Source of the DNA: Sulfopaludibacter sp035551455
Lineage (GTDB): Bacteria; Acidobacteriota; Terriglobia; Bryobacterales; Bryobacteraceae
Direction of reading: 5' to 3'
Length of the DNA: 64,000 nucleotides
Assembly: GCA_035551455.1 (NCBI GenBank)
Contig: DASZMZ010000083.1
Location: 1 to 64,000 of the forward strand
Position numbers and translations under genes: made by a program
Notes under the pieces: model-generated
Told to the model about the DNA's origin: nothing
Database searches by the model: none
The model's input: the letters and a program-made list of their open reading frames with translations, nothing else
Shown: positions 27,772 to 38,835 of the stretch, one piece after another
Layout: each line of letters opens with the position of its first letter
Numbering within the stretch: position 1 is the first letter of the stretch

Positions 27772-29036
27772 GGACCTTGCCTTTCTGACGGCGCCAAAAA
27801 TGTCATGGGAAATGAGTCCCGCGATTGCTCGGGCACGGTGCTGCTCTCGATGGTGAAGTGGCTTACCAGCGTGGTCTGCGTTTTGGGCGGCGTGGAGATT
27901 TCGAACTCCCCCTCCGCCGTTTGGCCCGGCGCCACCGGAATGGGATTGGGCTGCAGCGAAAGCGTCGCGCCCGGCAATTGCCGCACCGATAGGATCACCG
28001 TCGTCGCAGCGTGGCCGCGATTGGAAACGCTATATCGGAACCGGTTGAAGACGCGGCCTTCCCTATCCACGCGATAGAGTGTGGCGCGTACCGGCGCGAT
28101 GCGCACCAGCACTGCGTGGCGCATCGAAAACGCCACGAACAGTCCGCCCGCATAGCAGGTGAGCAACAGCAGCACCACCACGCGTTTGGCGTCGCGCAGA
28201 CCCACTCGACGGTACCACGGGCGCGGCGTCGAGTCGTTCAGCCGCTCGCCCTTTTCACCCCAGGTGTAGTGGATCAGGCCGGGCGCGGGCGTCTTCAAGC
28301 GGCCCATGATTTCCTCGCAGGCATCGATGCATTCGCCGCAGTGAACACATTCGATCTGGAACGGCGATTCGCGAATGTCGATGCCCATTGGGCAGACCCG
28401 CACGCACTTCTTGCACTCGATGCACTGCTTGGGGTCATCGCGGTAGTGGACCATCAGGGTGTTGCCGTCGCCCAACATGCCCTGCAAATAGCCGTACGGG
28501 CACACCGTGGTGCAGAACTTCTGCCGCACCAGGCTGAAATCCAGAAAAGTCACGATGGTGACTGCGGCCCCGGAGATGCCACCCGCCGTGTGGATGTCCA
28601 GCGCCGACAACCGGTGGAGCAGGTCGCGCGGCTCCACGAAGTATGAGATGAAGACGAAGGCCAGCACCACCGACGCCGCGCCGATGGCGGCGTAGAAAGC
28701 CGCGCGCGCCACCCAAGGGCTCCGCTTCTTCAACTTCCGGCGCAGCCAGGTTTCCAGCGAAACCGAGGCCTCGCTGAAAATCATTTGCGGGCACATGTAC
28801 CCGCAATAAACCCTCCCGTAAAATACCGACGAGACGATCACCAGGAACATCAGAAACATCAGTGCGAAGAAGATACTCGCGAATTCATTGATCCAGAACT
28901 CCGTGCCGAAGAAATAAAAGCGTTGGTGTGGAATATCGGCCCGAATGATATTGAGGAACGGCAGCGCCAGAAACACCAGGAAGCAAACCAGGTGAAGGAC
29001 CTTCCTGAGGCGATGCCATGATAGTTGTTTACCCAT
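27768..29036 (-). CDS. ccoG: cbb3 oxidase accessory protein CcoG (FixG/RdxA), polyferredoxin
   Basis: 422 residues from the ATG at 29036; upstream in-frame sequence belongs to the neighbouring safE region. Five or so membrane segments. The NapH/CcoG motif VYCGYMCPQMIF lies near residue 75; two 4Fe-4S motifs follow (CIECKKCVRVCP and CVHCGECIDAC), and a C-terminal Ig-like FixG domain begins after the last membrane span. CcoG is a cupric reductase that helps deliver Cu(I) to cbb3 oxidase. Its start overlaps the SafE stop by eight bases, and its stop overlaps the 54-residue gene. Confidence 0.93.
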   Translation of the reverse strand: MGKQLSWHRLRKVLHLVCFLVFLALPFLNIIRADIPHQRFYFFGTEFWINEFASIFFALMFLMFLVIVSSVFYGRVYCGYMCPQMIFSEASVSLETWLRRKLKKRSPWVARAAFYAAIGAASVVLAFVFISYFVEPRDLLHRLSALDIHTAGGISGAAVTIVTFLDFSLVRQKFCTTVCPYGYLQGMLGDGNTLMVHYRDDPKQCIECKKCVRVCPMGIDIRESPFQIECVHCGECIDACEEIMGRLKTPAPGLIHYTWGEKGERLNDSTPRPWYRRVGLRDAKRVVVLLLLTCYAGGLFVAFSMRHAVLVRIAPVRATLYRVDREGRVFNRFRYSVSNRGHAATTVILSVRQLPGATLSLQPNPIPVAPGQTAEGEFEISTPPKTQTTLVSHFTIESSTVPEQSRDSFPMTFLAPSERQGP

Positions 29037-29688
29037 GGCAGATTGGCCGCGCGGCGATTCCGCGCCAGAGAAGAATTGCTCCGAACAACGTAACGGACAC
29101 GGCGGCCAGTCGATTGCTCCACGGTCCCAGCCGCGCGCCGGCAAACGAACTCGCCAGCCCCATCGCAAAGAGCGCGCATGCCGTGCCCAGTCCGAAGGCC
29201 AGCATATTGAGGCTCCCCGAGAGCGCGCTGCCGGACTCCAACGATTTCAATAACGCCGCATAGATCAGACCGCACGGCAGGAACCCGAGCGTCAAGCCCA
29301 GGGTGAATTTGCTGCCCGGGCGCGGCGCCGTAATCCACCGTCCGATCGATTGCGTAACGCGCGGCCGCCCGATCTGCACCAGGCTGGATTTCGGGAGCGC
29401 CAGCACCACTCCCATCGCGATCATCGCCGCGCCGGAGACAATCCGCGCACCGGCCGCCATTCCCGCCATCCGTCCCAACATGCCGATCCCCGACCCGACG
29501 GTCCCGGCCACCGCGCCCAGCAGCATGTAGGTGAGGATCCGGCCGCCATTGTACGCCGCATGCGCCGCCATCATCCGCCGCGGATTCGAGAGCGACACGC
29601 TGTAAGCCATTACGATGGGGCCGCACATCTGCAAGCAGTGCAAACTGCTCACCAGCCCCAACCCGAACATGACCGCCATTTCCATCAT
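29029..29688 (-). CDS. SafE-type membrane protein of the cbb3 operon (DsbD/CcoS-linked family)
   Basis: 219 residues from the ATG at 29688. An alternative GTG at 29727 overlaps the stop of the upstream oxidoreductase gene (GTGA) and would add 13 residues. Six membrane segments. The opening MFGLGLVSSLHCLQMCGPIV, with its Cys, and GFLPCGLIYAALLKSL, with a second conserved Pro-Cys, are the hallmark of the sulfite-exporter-like SafE/DUF4395-type proteins related to DsbD/CcdA. They occur in ccoGHIS clusters, where they are thought to take part in copper or thiol handling. Fits an oxidase assembly role. Confidence 0.85.
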   Translation of the reverse strand: MMEMAVMFGLGLVSSLHCLQMCGPIVMAYSVSLSNPRRMMAAHAAYNGGRILTYMLLGAVAGTVGSGIGMLGRMAGMAAGARIVSGAAMIAMGVVLALPKSSLVQIGRPRVTQSIGRWITAPRPGSKFTLGLTLGFLPCGLIYAALLKSLESGSALSGSLNMLAFGLGTACALFAMGLASSFAGARLGPWSNRLAAVSVTLFGAILLWRGIAARPICHG

Positions 29689-29723
29689 TGTTTTAAAGTG
29701 GGACAGGCGCTTTCCTACGTTCC

Positions 29724-31601
29724 TCACCCATACATCACTCGGGGATTCCGCGTCGCCACACTCACGCATTCCCGGTAGAAGTCGAAGCGCTTCATCACCA
29801 CCGCCTGCGTGGGGCAGCGGCTGGCGCAGAGCGAGCACCGGATGCAGCTCGTCTCGTCCTTCATCATTACCGCCGCCATCGCATCCAACTCGGCCGGGGC
29901 GTATCCGCTGATATCGCCGAAGGCCTCTACCGCCTGCTCCATCCACGCCGGATCCTCGATCAGCTTACTCAACCCCACCAGCGCGATCAGACTTTCCGGG
30001 CACACATCCACGCAGCCGTTGCACGCCACGCACTTCTCCGTATCGAAGACCGTGTTGACGTTGCACCGCAGGCACCGCGACCCCTGCCGCCGCGCCTCCG
30101 CCTCCGTGTACCGCTCTTCCACAATGTCCAGCGACGCCGACCGCTTGTCAGCTTCCAGCGCCGCGGGTTGCTCCCGCTCGATCACGTTCCAGCCCTCCGC
30201 CATCGTGTACGATGCCGGCGACCATTGCTTCCGCACCACCACATCCGTCCGCGTCCCGCGCAGAAAATCATGCATCGACCGCGCCGCTATCTGCGCCGAC
30301 GCAATGGCGTCGATGAACAGCCGCGCCCCGTGTGCGATATCGCCGCAAGCGAATACGTCCGGCGCCGTCGTCTGGTAAGTCTCGCGATTCACCTTGATCA
30401 GGCCGCGCTCGCTCTCCACGCCGTCCTTCGGATCCAGGAACGAAAGGTCTGAAGTCTGCCCGATGGCGAAGATCACGCTGTCCGCCGCAATGTCCTCCAC
30501 CATCGCCTCGTCGAAGCTCGGATTAAAGCGCCGCGCCGCGTCGAAGACCGCCGTACACTTCACCGTCCGCAGACCCGCCACCTTGCCGTCCCGCACCAGA
30601 ATCTCGCGCGGACCCCGCTGATTGTGCAGGTGCAGGCCTTCCTCGGCGCCCTCGTGGACTTCGATATCGTCCGCCGGCATCTCCTCGCGGCTCTCCAGGC
30701 AAACCACGTGGACTTCCTTATCGGCGCTCAACCGCAGAGCCGACCGTGCCACGTCATACGCCACCTGCTCGTCATGCGGCCGCACCGCCGAGCGTGCCAC
30801 GTCATACGCTACATTGCCCCCGCCGATGACGATGACGCGCTTGCCCAATGGCAGCGGTGTGCCCGCGTTAAAGGCGCGCAGGAAATCCATGCCGTCGATC
30901 ACACCCTCGGCGTCCGTGCCGGGCATGTTCAGTTTGCGTCCGTTTGGGAGGCCGATCCCGAGGAAGATCGCCGCGTATCCCTCGGCCCGCAAACTTGCGA
31001 TGGTGAAATCGCGACCCAGTTTCTTCTTGCACTGCAGGTCCACGCCCAGCGAGAGGATCGCCTGAATCTCGTGCCACACCAGTTGCCGCGGCAGACGGAA
31101 CACCGGCACTCCGGCGGTGAGCATGCCGCCCGGTTCCGCCTCACTTTCAAACACCGTGACCTTGTAGCCGATGAGCGCCAGATCGTGCGCCACCGTCAGT
31201 CCGCTCACCCCCGCCCCCACTACCGCGATGCGCTCGTAGTCGCCGCGATTCGGCGGCAGCATCAACTGATTGGCCGCGTCGCGATGCAGCGCGTAGTTGC
31301 CCGTCTCCGGACCGAACTGTTCGGTCACGAATCGCTTCAGCGGGCGGATCGACACTGGGGCGTCCACATCGCCGCGCCGGCAATTGCTCTCGCACGGCGC
31401 TCCGCACACGCGTCCGCAGATCGACGCGAACGGATTAGTCGCCCGCGCAATCCGGTACGCTTCTTCGTACCGGCCCTCGGCGATCGCCGTCACATAACCG
31501 CAAGCATCGGTGTGGACCGGGCAGGCGTGCCGGCACTTCACCATCTCGATCCAATAATCGGTGGCGTCCGGTACGCGGACCTGGTAGAAGCCATTCTGCA
31601 T
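29724..31601 (-). CDS. GltD-like FAD/NAD(P) oxidoreductase with multiple Fe-S clusters
   Basis: 625 residues. N-terminal Cys motifs (CRHACPVHTDACGYV; ICGRVCGAPCESNCRRG) match the glutamate-synthase small-subunit fold. The FAD Rossmann motif is VVGAGVSGLTVAHDLALIGY near residue 127; the NADPH Rossmann motif VIVIGGGNVAYDVARSA lies near residue 257. The C-terminal third adds two ferredoxin-type motifs (CVACNGCVDVCP and CIRCSLCASRCP). It is not a true GltD because no GltB gene is present; it may feed electrons into Fe-S or haem assembly, or into the quinone pool. A 48-base direct duplication lies within the NADPH-binding helix. The gene is embedded in the oxidase operon, 10 bases after its neighbour. 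Confidence 0.85.
   Translation of the reverse strand: MQNGFYQVRVPDATDYWIEMVKCRHACPVHTDACGYVTAIAEGRYEEAYRIARATNPFASICGRVCGAPCESNCRRGDVDAPVSIRPLKRFVTEQFGPETGNYALHRDAANQLMLPPNRGDYERIAVVGAGVSGLTVAHDLALIGYKVTVFESEAEPGGMLTAGVPVFRLPRQLVWHEIQAILSLGVDLQCKKKLGRDFTIASLRAEGYAAIFLGIGLPNGRKLNMPGTDAEGVIDGMDFLRAFNAGTPLPLGKRVIVIGGGNVAYDVARSAVRPHDEQVAYDVARSALRLSADKEVHVVCLESREEMPADDIEVHEGAEEGLHLHNQRGPREILVRDGKVAGLRTVKCTAVFDAARRFNPSFDEAMVEDIAADSVIFAIGQTSDLSFLDPKDGVESERGLIKVNRETYQTTAPDVFACGDIAHGARLFIDAIASAQIAARSMHDFLRGTRTDVVVRKQWSPASYTMAEGWNVIEREQPAALEADKRSASLDIVEERYTEAEARRQGSRCLRCNVNTVFDTEKCVACNGCVDVCPESLIALVGLSKLIEDPAWMEQAVEAFGDISGYAPAELDAMAAVMMKDETSCIRCSLCASRCPTQAVVMKRFDFYRECVSVATRNPRVMYG
30741..30812 (-). repeat. 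48-base in-frame tandem duplication inside the FAD oxidoreductase gene
   Basis: CGTGCCACGTCATACGC occurs at about 30745 and 30793 on the plus strand, a 48-base (16-codon) spacing. In the protein it gives VAYDVARSA twice, separated by VRPHDEQ. The flanking bases are also similar, as expected for a slippage duplication. Confidence 0.85.
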
Positions 31602-31611
31602 GAACGTGTCC

Positions 31612-31908
31612 TCAGTCGTGCGACTTGCCGAAGGAGAAAAGCACCACCGTGACGCCGTAAATCACAATCAGCGCCGCGATCGCGTACATCAGTCCGGCCG
31701 ATGCCTCGGTGGCCGCATTCATGGCGCGCACCAACGGTCCGCGATCCGGATGCGTCGTCTCGCCGTACATATACATCAGGAAGTAGGCGACGGCGCCGCC
31801 CGCAATCACGATGTAGGCGAATTTCAGAAACGCCGGCACCTCGGTGCCTTCGCGTTCCTGAATCCAGCCCCCGGCGTAGTCCTTAAGAGTTTCTTTGGTG
31901 GGTTCCAT
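31612..31908 (-). CDS. 98-residue two-span membrane protein of the oxidase operon
   Basis: Starts at the ATG at 31908 (MEPTKETLKDYAGGWIQ), inside the end of the preceding small gene (26-base overlap). Two hydrophobic segments are clear: PAFLKFAYIVIAGGAVAYFL and a second near ASAGLMYAIAALIVIYG, joined by a charged loop YGETTHPDRGP. There is no CXXCH, so it cannot replace the dihaem subunit CcoP directly. The position, just after ccoO and a CcoQ-like gene, suggests a small structural subunit or membrane anchor. I do not recognise the family. Confidence 0.75.
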   Translation of the reverse strand: MEPTKETLKDYAGGWIQEREGTEVPAFLKFAYIVIAGGAVAYFLMYMYGETTHPDRGPLVRAMNAATEASAGLMYAIAALIVIYGVTVVLFSFGKSHD

Positions 31909-32092
31909 GGTCAGCTCCCGTGGCACGCGACTCCGCCTGCCAGTCTTCAAAAACGTGGTATTTGATGTCCTCGCCCTCTTTGCTCCAGTACCCGTCCTTG
32001 CGGGAACGCAGGCAGAAATACACCGCCAGCACCAGGCACAGGAAGAAAAAGAAGTACGCGAAATAAACGCTCGGCCAGGTATAGTCGCTCAT
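31883..32092 (-). CDS. CcoQ/CcoS-like 69-residue membrane protein
   Basis: One N-terminal membrane helix (VYFAYFFFFLCLVLAVYFCL) followed by a charged tail RSRKDGYWSKEGEDIKYHVF. Its ATG overlaps the ccoO stop (ATGA). In other bacteria this position holds CcoQ. The tail, however, resembles that of the CcoS-like protein at the head of this operon: both contain a D-(I/A)-K-Y-x-V-F core shortly after the helix. It may be a CcoQ-like subunit 3 or a second CcoS-type copy. Confidence 0.75.
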   Translation of the reverse strand: MSDYTWPSVYFAYFFFFLCLVLAVYFCLRSRKDGYWSKEGEDIKYHVFEDWQAESRATGADHGTHQRNS

Positions 32093-32647
32093 TTCTCGTA
32101 GTCCTTATCCGGACGCCAGTCCTTCGCGCGTCCCAGCGTCTGCAGGTACGCCACCAGCGCGGTGAATTCCTTCTCGTCGTTGGCGATCCAGGGGAACGTG
32201 GGCATCACCGACCCGGGCACCAGGTCGCGCGGATTGCGCAAGTGCGTGCGGTGCCACTGCGTGTCGTACTTCCCGCCGACGCGCGAAAGGTCCGGACCCG
32301 TGCGCTTGGTGCCGAACATGTGGGGACTGTCGTACACGAATTCATCCGGCGTCGAAATCGGCGAATCCACGCCTTTCCAGCCGCTCCGCTTCGTATCCGC
32401 CACCAGGGTGCGTGTCTGTTGCGTGTGGCAATACCAGCAGCCTTCCCGCACATAGATCGCGCGGCCCTTCAGTTGAATCGCGGTGTAGGGCAGTAGTTTG
32501 CCCGTCGGACCTTTTGAGGGGTCGTGATTCTCGAACGGCTTGCCCCACGTTTTGTCCACCAGAGGCGGCACGACCGTGGTCACCAGGCCGCCGATGAAAA
32601 ACAACAGCAGCGATGCGGTCACTGCCATCGTTGCGCTGCGATCGGCC

Positions 32648-32658
<11 letters not shown>
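32089..32658 (-). CDS. ccoO: cbb3-type cytochrome c oxidase subunit II (monohaem cytochrome c)
   Basis: 189 residues: one N-terminal membrane anchor (VTASLLLFFIGGLVTTVVPP), then a periplasmic cytochrome c domain with CWYCH at residues 74-78 in the typical CcoO context YVREGCWYCHTQQTRTL. Candidate axial Met is in GSVMPTFPW. AIQLKGRAIYVREGC and GPDLSRVGGKY are characteristic of CcoO. It takes electrons toward the CcoN haem b. Its start overlaps the end of ccoN by 11 bases and its stop overlaps the next gene. Confidence 0.95.
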
Positions 32659-34028
<1,370 letters not shown>

Positions 34029-34042
<14 letters not shown>

Positions 34043-35816
34043 ACTGCTGGCTCCTGGCTTTCTGAACGTTAATACTGCGGATGAAATTCACAATGTCTCC
34101 CACGTCGTTTTTGGAGAATCCATAATCGATCCACGCCGGCATGGCCGTGCCCTGCACGCCATAGAGGATGGAATCGAAGAAGCGTCGATCCGCCGTCGAG
34201 TCCACAAACCAGGTATTTCGCAGGTTGCGGGGATGCGGCAAAATGTCGAGCGAGTTGGGACCTTTGCCATCCGCCTTGCGGCCGTGGCAGCCCGTGCAGC
34301 GCTGCAGGAAAAACTGCTCGCCGTGCGCGATGGAAGCCGCCGACGATGCCACCGGATTCTTCTCCGGCACGTTATGCGTCTTCGGCTCCTTGCCCGGCTC
34401 TTTGGTGAATTTCTGGAGCACGTAGGTCAGTGTCGAGTCGGCCTGTTCCGCGCTGAGGATGCGGCCCCATGGCGGCATGGAAGTTCCGCCCACGCCATTG
34501 CGGATGGAGTCCACAAAGCGCGCGCGCGGCTTGGAAGTCATGAAGCCCTCTTTGGTGAAATCGCGCGGCGAAGGGTCGATATACCAGGCCACCTTCCCGT
34601 TGCCGTCGCCCTTTTCGCCGTGGCAGCGCTCGCACAGCGCTTTGTAGGTTTCCTGCGGCTGCATGGCCGGAGGAGGCGTCTTCAGACTGGCCAGATAGCC
34701 GCTGAGCCGGTCGAAGTCCTCCAAAGGAAAGCGGAAGCTGGGCATGATGGAATCGGGAATCCGCGAACGTGGATTCTGGAAGTGGTCCATCAGCCAGGTG
34801 TTGTCGCGGATCAGCCCTTCGTAACTCAAGTCTGGGGCTATGCCGCCATCGTGGTCGCGCAATTTGTGGCAGGCGGTGCAGGCCCGGTCGTTCAGCAACT
34901 GCTCGCCCGCCTTCTCGTTGGCCGTGCCGGGCGGAATCACCACCGCGACGTTGGCCACATGCGCTTTGTACCGGTCCAGGCTGGTCTCGGCGAAGTTCAC
35001 ACCACGCCGGCTCTTCAGGAAGATGACCAGCGCGCGCACATCGCTCTCGGCCAGGTTGAACTTGGGCATGAAACTCGTCGCCAGATTGGCGCGCGGCTCT
35101 ACGATCGACTCCCACAGATAGTCGATCTTGAACTTGTGGCCCGCCTCAGTCAGGTCCGGACCCAGCGTGCCTTCGCTCATGCCGTCGATCTTGTGACAGC
35201 CATAGCAGTTCATCGCGTAGAACAGCTTGCGGCCGCGATTCACGTTGGGCGTGCCCGCGAAATCCTCCTGCGTGTGGCACTGCGCGCAGTTGGCTTCCAT
35301 GTACTCCTTGCCCTTCAGATGAGGAGCAAAGTCCTTGCGCCACGTGGCTTGCGTGACGTAGCCCAACAGCGGGTCCGGCCAGAATTCATCCTCGCCGTGA
35401 CTGTGAAAGTTGTCCAGACCGCGACCCTGCCCGTCGTGACAGACCGTGCAGCCGAAATCCGAGAACTTGTGCCGCCGCTCCCAACGCCCGTTTCGGAAAA
35501 CGTCGCCCATGGCTGCCGAGTAGGGGTGGGTCTTCAGCGGAGAACCCATGCTGGCGAAGCGCGGATCGTCCGCCGCCAGGTGGCAGGTGGTGCAGCGATC
35601 CACCCGGGTATCGCCAAAGCTCGTCACAATCACCTGCTCGATGTGCGGCGAGCGGTTCTCCAGCTCCGCCCGTTCCGCCGCGTTCTTCGAGAGGCTGCGC
35701 GCCTGCTCGAAGTATGCCGTCTGATGCCTTTCCCAGCGGTGAAAGAACTGTTCGTAAAAGACGACGCCGTGTACGATCAGCACTACGAAGCTTGCAATGG
35801 CTAGTGGTAGTCTCAT
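34029..35816 (-). CDS. membrane-anchored heptahaem cytochrome c of the bc-cbb3 operon
   Basis: 595 residues. An uncleaved or signal-anchor helix (LAIASFVVLIVHGVVFYEQF) opens the protein. Seven CXXCH motifs follow at about residues 75, 123, 177, 204, 313, 395 and 507. They appear to be grouped as an N-terminal multihaem part (four motifs, with a long spacer after the second), then three monohaem cytochrome c domains, each with a downstream Met-Pro (FMPKF, IMPSF, SMPPW, AMPAW). It lies exactly between cytochrome b and ccoN. Neither a cytochrome c1 gene nor a ccoP gene is present, so this protein is the best candidate to carry electrons from the Rieske centre to CcoO. I know no exact named family for it. 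Confidence 0.88.
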
Positions 35817-35831
35817 GCGTTCAGTCCTTTC

Positions 35832-37108
<1,277 letters not shown>

Positions 37109-37112
<4 letters not shown>

Positions 37113-37582
37113 ACCGTGAAGTAAGTCCCCGGCTCGATGGAGGTGTTCTTGTCGACTTCGATCTCGCCGTTGGGGGCGAGCGTAACTTTGAACCACGGCA
37201 GCGGCTTGGGCGCCGGTCCACCGGTCACAGTGCCGTCCTGGTCGTAGCGCGAGCCGTGGCACGGACAGGAAAAGCCCGTGTCGGCGATGCTCACGATGCA
37301 GCCCAGGTGCGTGCACGTGGTGGAGATGGCCGCCAGTTTATTGCCCTCGCGGACAATGCAGACGCGGTCCACGTCGCGCGAGATCCGCGTGCCCGGCGGA
37401 AAGTCGTCGGGCTTGCCGATGCTGAAGCGCGCACTCGGACTGTAGGTCACCCGCGGCTTGAAGAAGACCAGGTCGCTGACGGCCGCCAGCACGGCGGAGC
37501 CGAACAGCCCCACACTCGAAAGCCACGCCAGCATCCGCCGGCGCGGCAGGTTCTTATCGTGATCCTTTGTTGCCACTGCCAT
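37109..37582 (-). CDS. Rieske 2Fe-2S protein
   Basis: 157 residues from the ATG at 37582. A Tat-like anchor (PRRRMLAWLSSVGLFGSAVL) leads to the Rieske domain. Cluster ligands are Cys90 and His92 in CTHLGC and Cys106 plus His109 in CPCHGS; Cys95 and Cys108 are positioned to form the structural disulfide of high-potential Rieske proteins. It takes electrons from quinol bound to cytochrome b. Its stop overlaps the cytochrome b start, and its start lies within the end of the ccoS-like gene. Confidence 0.95.
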
Positions 37583-37736
37583 CTTGATTCTTCTCCTCCA
37601 GGTCGCTCCAAAAAACCTGGTACTTGGCATCCTCAATGTTGTGGAAATAATCCTTCTTCACCGCGAAGACGAAGGCACACACGGCGGCCAGGGCCATACA
37701 GACGCTGGCGATCACGGCGATACCCGTCAGTTCCAT
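37554..37736 (-). CDS. ccoS: CcoS-like cbb3 oxidase assembly protein
   Basis: 60 residues from the ATG at 37736. A single N-terminal helix (LTGIAVIASVCMALAAVCAF) is followed by FAVKKDYFHNIEDAKYQVFW. This matches the CcoS pattern of a helix, then F/W-A-V-K/R-x-G-Q/Y-F/Y-x-D-L/I-E. CcoS is needed for haem and copper cofactor insertion into cbb3 oxidase. Its start overlaps the rrf2 stop by 10 bases. The tail is longer and more polar than in most CcoS proteins. Confidence 0.75.
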   Translation of the reverse strand: MELTGIAVIASVCMALAAVCAFVFAVKKDYFHNIEDAKYQVFWSDLEEKNQDGSGNKGSR

Positions 37737-38149
37737 CGATTCGTCAGCGCCTCTTGCGCCATGTCGCCGATACAGGCATTCGCCAGTACGTCGGCCATGG
37801 CGCGCTGCGCCTTTTCCCAAATCGGGTGCGCGGGACACCAGCCCTGCCGGTTGCAGGAGCCGTTGGCCGAAAGACACACATTCAGCCGCATCGGTCCCTC
37901 AATTGCCTCCACTACCTGCAGCAGGGAAGCGCGGCGATGCACTTCGGGCAGTTCGAAGCCGCCGGTGTTCCCCCGGTGTGAAATCACCAGACCGGCGCGG
38001 GTCAGGCTCTGCAGCACCTTGGACAGGAACTGTTCGGGGCATTCGGCGGCTTCCGCCAGCGTGGAGCGGCTGGCCCGGCTGCCCGGAGGCATACCGGCCA
38101 GGTGAATCATCACTCTGGCGGCGTAATCGGCTGCACGTGTCAATTGCAT
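37727..38149 (-). CDS. Rrf2-family Fe-S-type transcriptional regulator
   Basis: 140 residues. Winged helix with ADYAARVMIHLAG, SRSTLAEAAECPEQFLSKVL and GNTGGFELPEVHRRASLLQV, all typical of Rrf2/IscR/NsrR proteins. Three cysteines (92, 99, 105) in CLSANGSCNRQGWC have the spacing expected for an Fe-S cluster sensor of iron, NO or oxygen. It is the first gene of the respiratory operon and overlaps the next gene, so it is likely to be an autoregulator of the whole 14-gene unit. Confidence 0.92.
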   Translation of the reverse strand: MQLTRAADYAARVMIHLAGMPPGSRASRSTLAEAAECPEQFLSKVLQSLTRAGLVISHRGNTGGFELPEVHRRASLLQVVEAIEGPMRLNVCLSANGSCNRQGWCPAHPIWEKAQRAMADVLANACIGDMAQEALTNRWN

Positions 38150-38156
38150 AAAGGTA

Positions 38157-38178
38157 TAAGGAGTATGTTTATCCGATT
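38157..38178 (-). promoter_or_regulatory. possible operator upstream of the rrf2-led respiratory operon
   Basis: Immediately before the rrf2 start codon lies an imperfect inverted repeat: GGTATAA, eight bases, TTTATCC (plus strand). An AT-rich site of this kind close to the start is a plausible Rrf2-family target. I see no convincing -35/-10 pair with it. Confidence 0.3.
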
Positions 38179-38314
38179 ACCGACATTAGCAATCCGCGTG
38201 CCAGCATCGAAAAGCCCGTTTATTGGACAAATCGGGTCGAGAATCGTGCGGAAGAGGATTTTGGCTCACCCAAGTGGGTGAAAGTTCCTGTGGAAAATCT
38301 CTACAATCAACAAT

Positions 38315-38797
38315 ATGGAAGAAGCTTGGCTACGCGGTCCCATCCCCGGAATCAGCCCCTTGCTGGCCCCGATATTGGCTTCGTTCCTCCAAGCCCGGGA
38401 AGACCTGGCCCGTCACACCGAAGGGCTGACCACTGAGCAGATCTGGGCGGCGAGCGTCGGGTTCCACCTCCGCCACATCGCCGGAAGCACGGACCGCCTG
38501 ATGTCGTACCTGCAGGGCAGGGACCTGACGCCTGCCCAAATGCAGGTGCTCCAGGACGAGAAGATCCCTGGAGCATCCCGCGAAGAACTCCTCGCCGCCA
38601 TCGATCGGGCCTTCCGGGAGGCTGAAGCCGTGGTCCGCAAGATCGACCCCGCCACTTTGGCCGATCCCCGCTCTGTGGGCCGTAAGCGCCTTCCCACCAC
38701 CGTGATCGGCCTGCTGATCCATATTGCGGAACACACCCAGAGGCATGTAGGCCAAGTCATCTCGAGTGCCAATCCATTAAAAAAGCCGCCGGGATAA
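38315..38797 (+). CDS. DinB-family protein (putative metal-dependent thiol transferase fold)
   Basis: 160 residues forming the DinB four-helix bundle. ASFLQAREDLARHTEGLTTE, SVGFHLRHIAGSTDRL (first metal His) and LLIHIAEHTQRHVGQV (the other two His) give the usual three-histidine metal site. DinB/YfiT relatives use mycothiol, bacillithiol or other thiols; no partner is evident. The stop codon lies in the loop of a terminator hairpin that serves the convergent radical SAM gene. Upstream on the plus strand there is a small hairpin (38267-38282) that overlaps nothing coding. Confidence 0.88.
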   Translation: MEEAWLRGPIPGISPLLAPILASFLQAREDLARHTEGLTTEQIWAASVGFHLRHIAGSTDRLMSYLQGRDLTPAQMQVLQDEKIPGASREELLAAIDRAFREAEAVVRKIDPATLADPRSVGRKRLPTTVIGLLIHIAEHTQRHVGQVISSANPLKKPPG

Positions 38798-38807
38798 CCC
38801 GGCGGCT
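38778..38807 (-). terminator. rho-independent terminator of the radical SAM gene, inside the dinB 3' end
   Basis: AGCCGCCGGG (38784-38793) pairs perfectly with CCCGGCGGCT (38798-38807) around the loop ATAA. On the minus strand it is followed by a run of six T (38783-38778). That is an intrinsic terminator for leftward transcription from the radical SAM gene, whose stop codon is 28 bases upstream. The hairpin encodes the last residues and stop of dinB. Confidence 0.85.
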
Positions 38808-38835
38808 GGAGGTCCGATTGGATCGAGGGGAAAAA

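Noticed and set aside
38267..38282. Small hairpin TCACCC-AAGT-GGGTGA upstream of dinB
   Set aside because: Too short to call a terminator or riboswitch, and no other supporting feature.
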